From the NCBI GenBank assembly GCA_015233755.1, contig JADFXA010000025.1, positions 8,075 through 15,319 on the forward strand: 7,245 nucleotides of DNA, read 5' to 3'. Both the position numbers and the translations under genes were made by a program. The notes under the pieces are model-generated. The model worked only from the letters and a program-made list of their open reading frames with translations, was not told the DNA's origin and did no database searches. The first letter of the stretch is position 1, and each line of letters starts with the position of its first letter. Of the stretch, positions 6,714 to 7,245 are shown piece by piece. This stretch comes from Desulfamplus sp. Lineage in GTDB: Bacteria; Desulfobacterota; Desulfobacteria; Desulfobacterales; Desulfobacteraceae.

Positions 6714-7245
6714 TTATTCTCTTTATCATTTCTCAAAGCTATTACTAACTCTTTTTTTATAGCAGTTCCTTCTATAACCTCAATATTTGAAATTCCTTCT
6801 TTTGCTGCTAAATATAACATAACATTTGGGTCTGTAATCGCTACAGGATGTCGCCCTGATGACAATTTTTTTAAGAGAGAGACTTCGTCAGGTGCTTTAT
6901 CTGCATGGTTAGGATATTTTTTCATAGCGTCATCAATGAGCTTAGGATAGACATAAGTTTGAACAATTCCAACTTTATATTTTTTAAACAAATCATCAAT
7001 ATCATTAAAACTCACATTACTTCCTGCCTGTTTTAATATACTTACTTCAGACCAATCAACTGGTTTTGATGCTACAAATCCATCATCTACTTCTTCTGGC
7101 CAAGCTGGAAAATAACCAAGATACTCTTCTTTTTTTGCATTATGCTTTGAACGTAACCATGGAAAGAAATCAACGATAAGAGTAATACCTTCTTTTTTAA
7201 GTAATTCTCTCAATTTTTGTATTGAGTTGCCTTGAGTTGACATAT
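6671..7245 (-). CDS. Periplasmic solute-binding protein, SBP_bac_3-like (N-terminus beyond window)
   Basis: This is the C-terminal ~190 residues of a small extracytoplasmic solute-binding protein of the amino-acid-binding class. Residue numbers here count from the Met at 7241-7243. The order of elements fits the family: the helix SIQKLRELLKKEGI, then DFFPWLRSKHNAKKEEY with YFPAWPEEV (the site where 'PW..al....yDa.fpa' is typical), a lobe-crossing region, VGIVQTYVYP (92-100), a helical segment ending in the SGRHPVAITDP stretch (129-139), and the closing part ELVIALRNDKENKKRIDLLEKIL. The Met at 7243 is probably internal: the signal peptide and first strand of the domain are missing, and the frame stays open to the window edge. 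It differs from the large SBP_bac_5 proteins that normally serve DppB permeases. It sits 64 bp upstream of dppB on the same strand, so the two may be co-transcribed. Some stand-alone members of this class act as sensors or are of unknown role; ligand unknown. Confidence 0.72.
   Translation of the reverse strand, partial: MSTQGNSIQKLRELLKKEGITLIVDFFPWLRSKHNAKKEEYLGYFPAWPEEVDDGFVASKPVDWSEVSILKQAGSNVSFNDIDDLFKKYKVGIVQTYVYPKLIDDAMKKYPNHADKAPDEVSLLKKLSSGRHPVAITDPNVMLYLAAKEGISNIEVIEGTAIKKELVIALRNDKENKKRIDLLEKILKDK

Noticed and set aside
6675..6950. Plus-strand open frame of 91 codons opposite the binding-protein gene
   Set aside because: It is the antisense shadow of a gene with recognisable solute-binding-protein motifs, and its own translation shows no family features.
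1..7245. A hidden new defence, mobile or RNA-based system
   Set aside because: Nearly all of the window is explained by familiar LPS and transporter genes. No gap exceeds 80 bp, and no repeat arrays, transposase genes or structured RNAs were seen on either strand.

Overview
The window is AT-rich DNA from a Gram-negative bacterium. It carries enzymes for the lipid A and inner core parts of lipopolysaccharide (LPS), an O-antigen ligase-like membrane protein and an ABC-type import permease. The lineage cannot be fixed from the sequence. An acyltransferase gene of the LpxL/HtrB type beside heptosyltransferase genes recalls the lipooligosaccharide loci of Campylobacterota. The C-terminal cysteine clusters of the heptosyltransferases and the two TTG starts would also fit Deferribacterota, Nitrospirota or related AT-rich lineages.

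Positions 1-5583, plus strand, form a cell-surface glycolipid cluster. It starts with the last 37 codons of an unidentified gene. Next come a lipid A acyltransferase (lpxL/htrB type), ADP-heptose:LPS heptosyltransferase II (waaF), a second GT9 heptosyltransferase of WaaC type, a WaaL/Wzy-type polytopic membrane protein and a family 25 glycosyltransferase. All gaps are short (5 to about 70 bp) and all genes share one strand, so one or two transcripts are likely. In function, LpxL completes lipid A, WaaC and WaaF add the inner core heptoses, the GT25 enzyme probably adds an outer core or oligosaccharide sugar in the cytoplasm, and the WaaL-like protein would attach or polymerise glycan on the periplasmic face.

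Positions 5596-7245, minus strand, converge on this cluster with only 12 bp between stop codons. They hold a complete DppB/OppB-type permease gene and, upstream of it, the C-terminal part of a small periplasmic solute-binding protein of the amino-acid-binding (SBP_bac_3-like) class, which runs off the right edge. The expected second permease (DppC) and ATPases do not follow dppB, so this part looks like a rearranged or split transporter operon.

I found no RNA genes, mobile elements, CRISPR arrays or clear new system. The most interesting points are the unusual dppB neighbourhood with an out-of-frame open tail that ends in an ATGA overlap, an extra segment in the WaaC-type protein, and an exact H[NSQ]X9GXXG ligase signature in the membrane protein. 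No intergenic stretch exceeds 300 bases; all are under 80.
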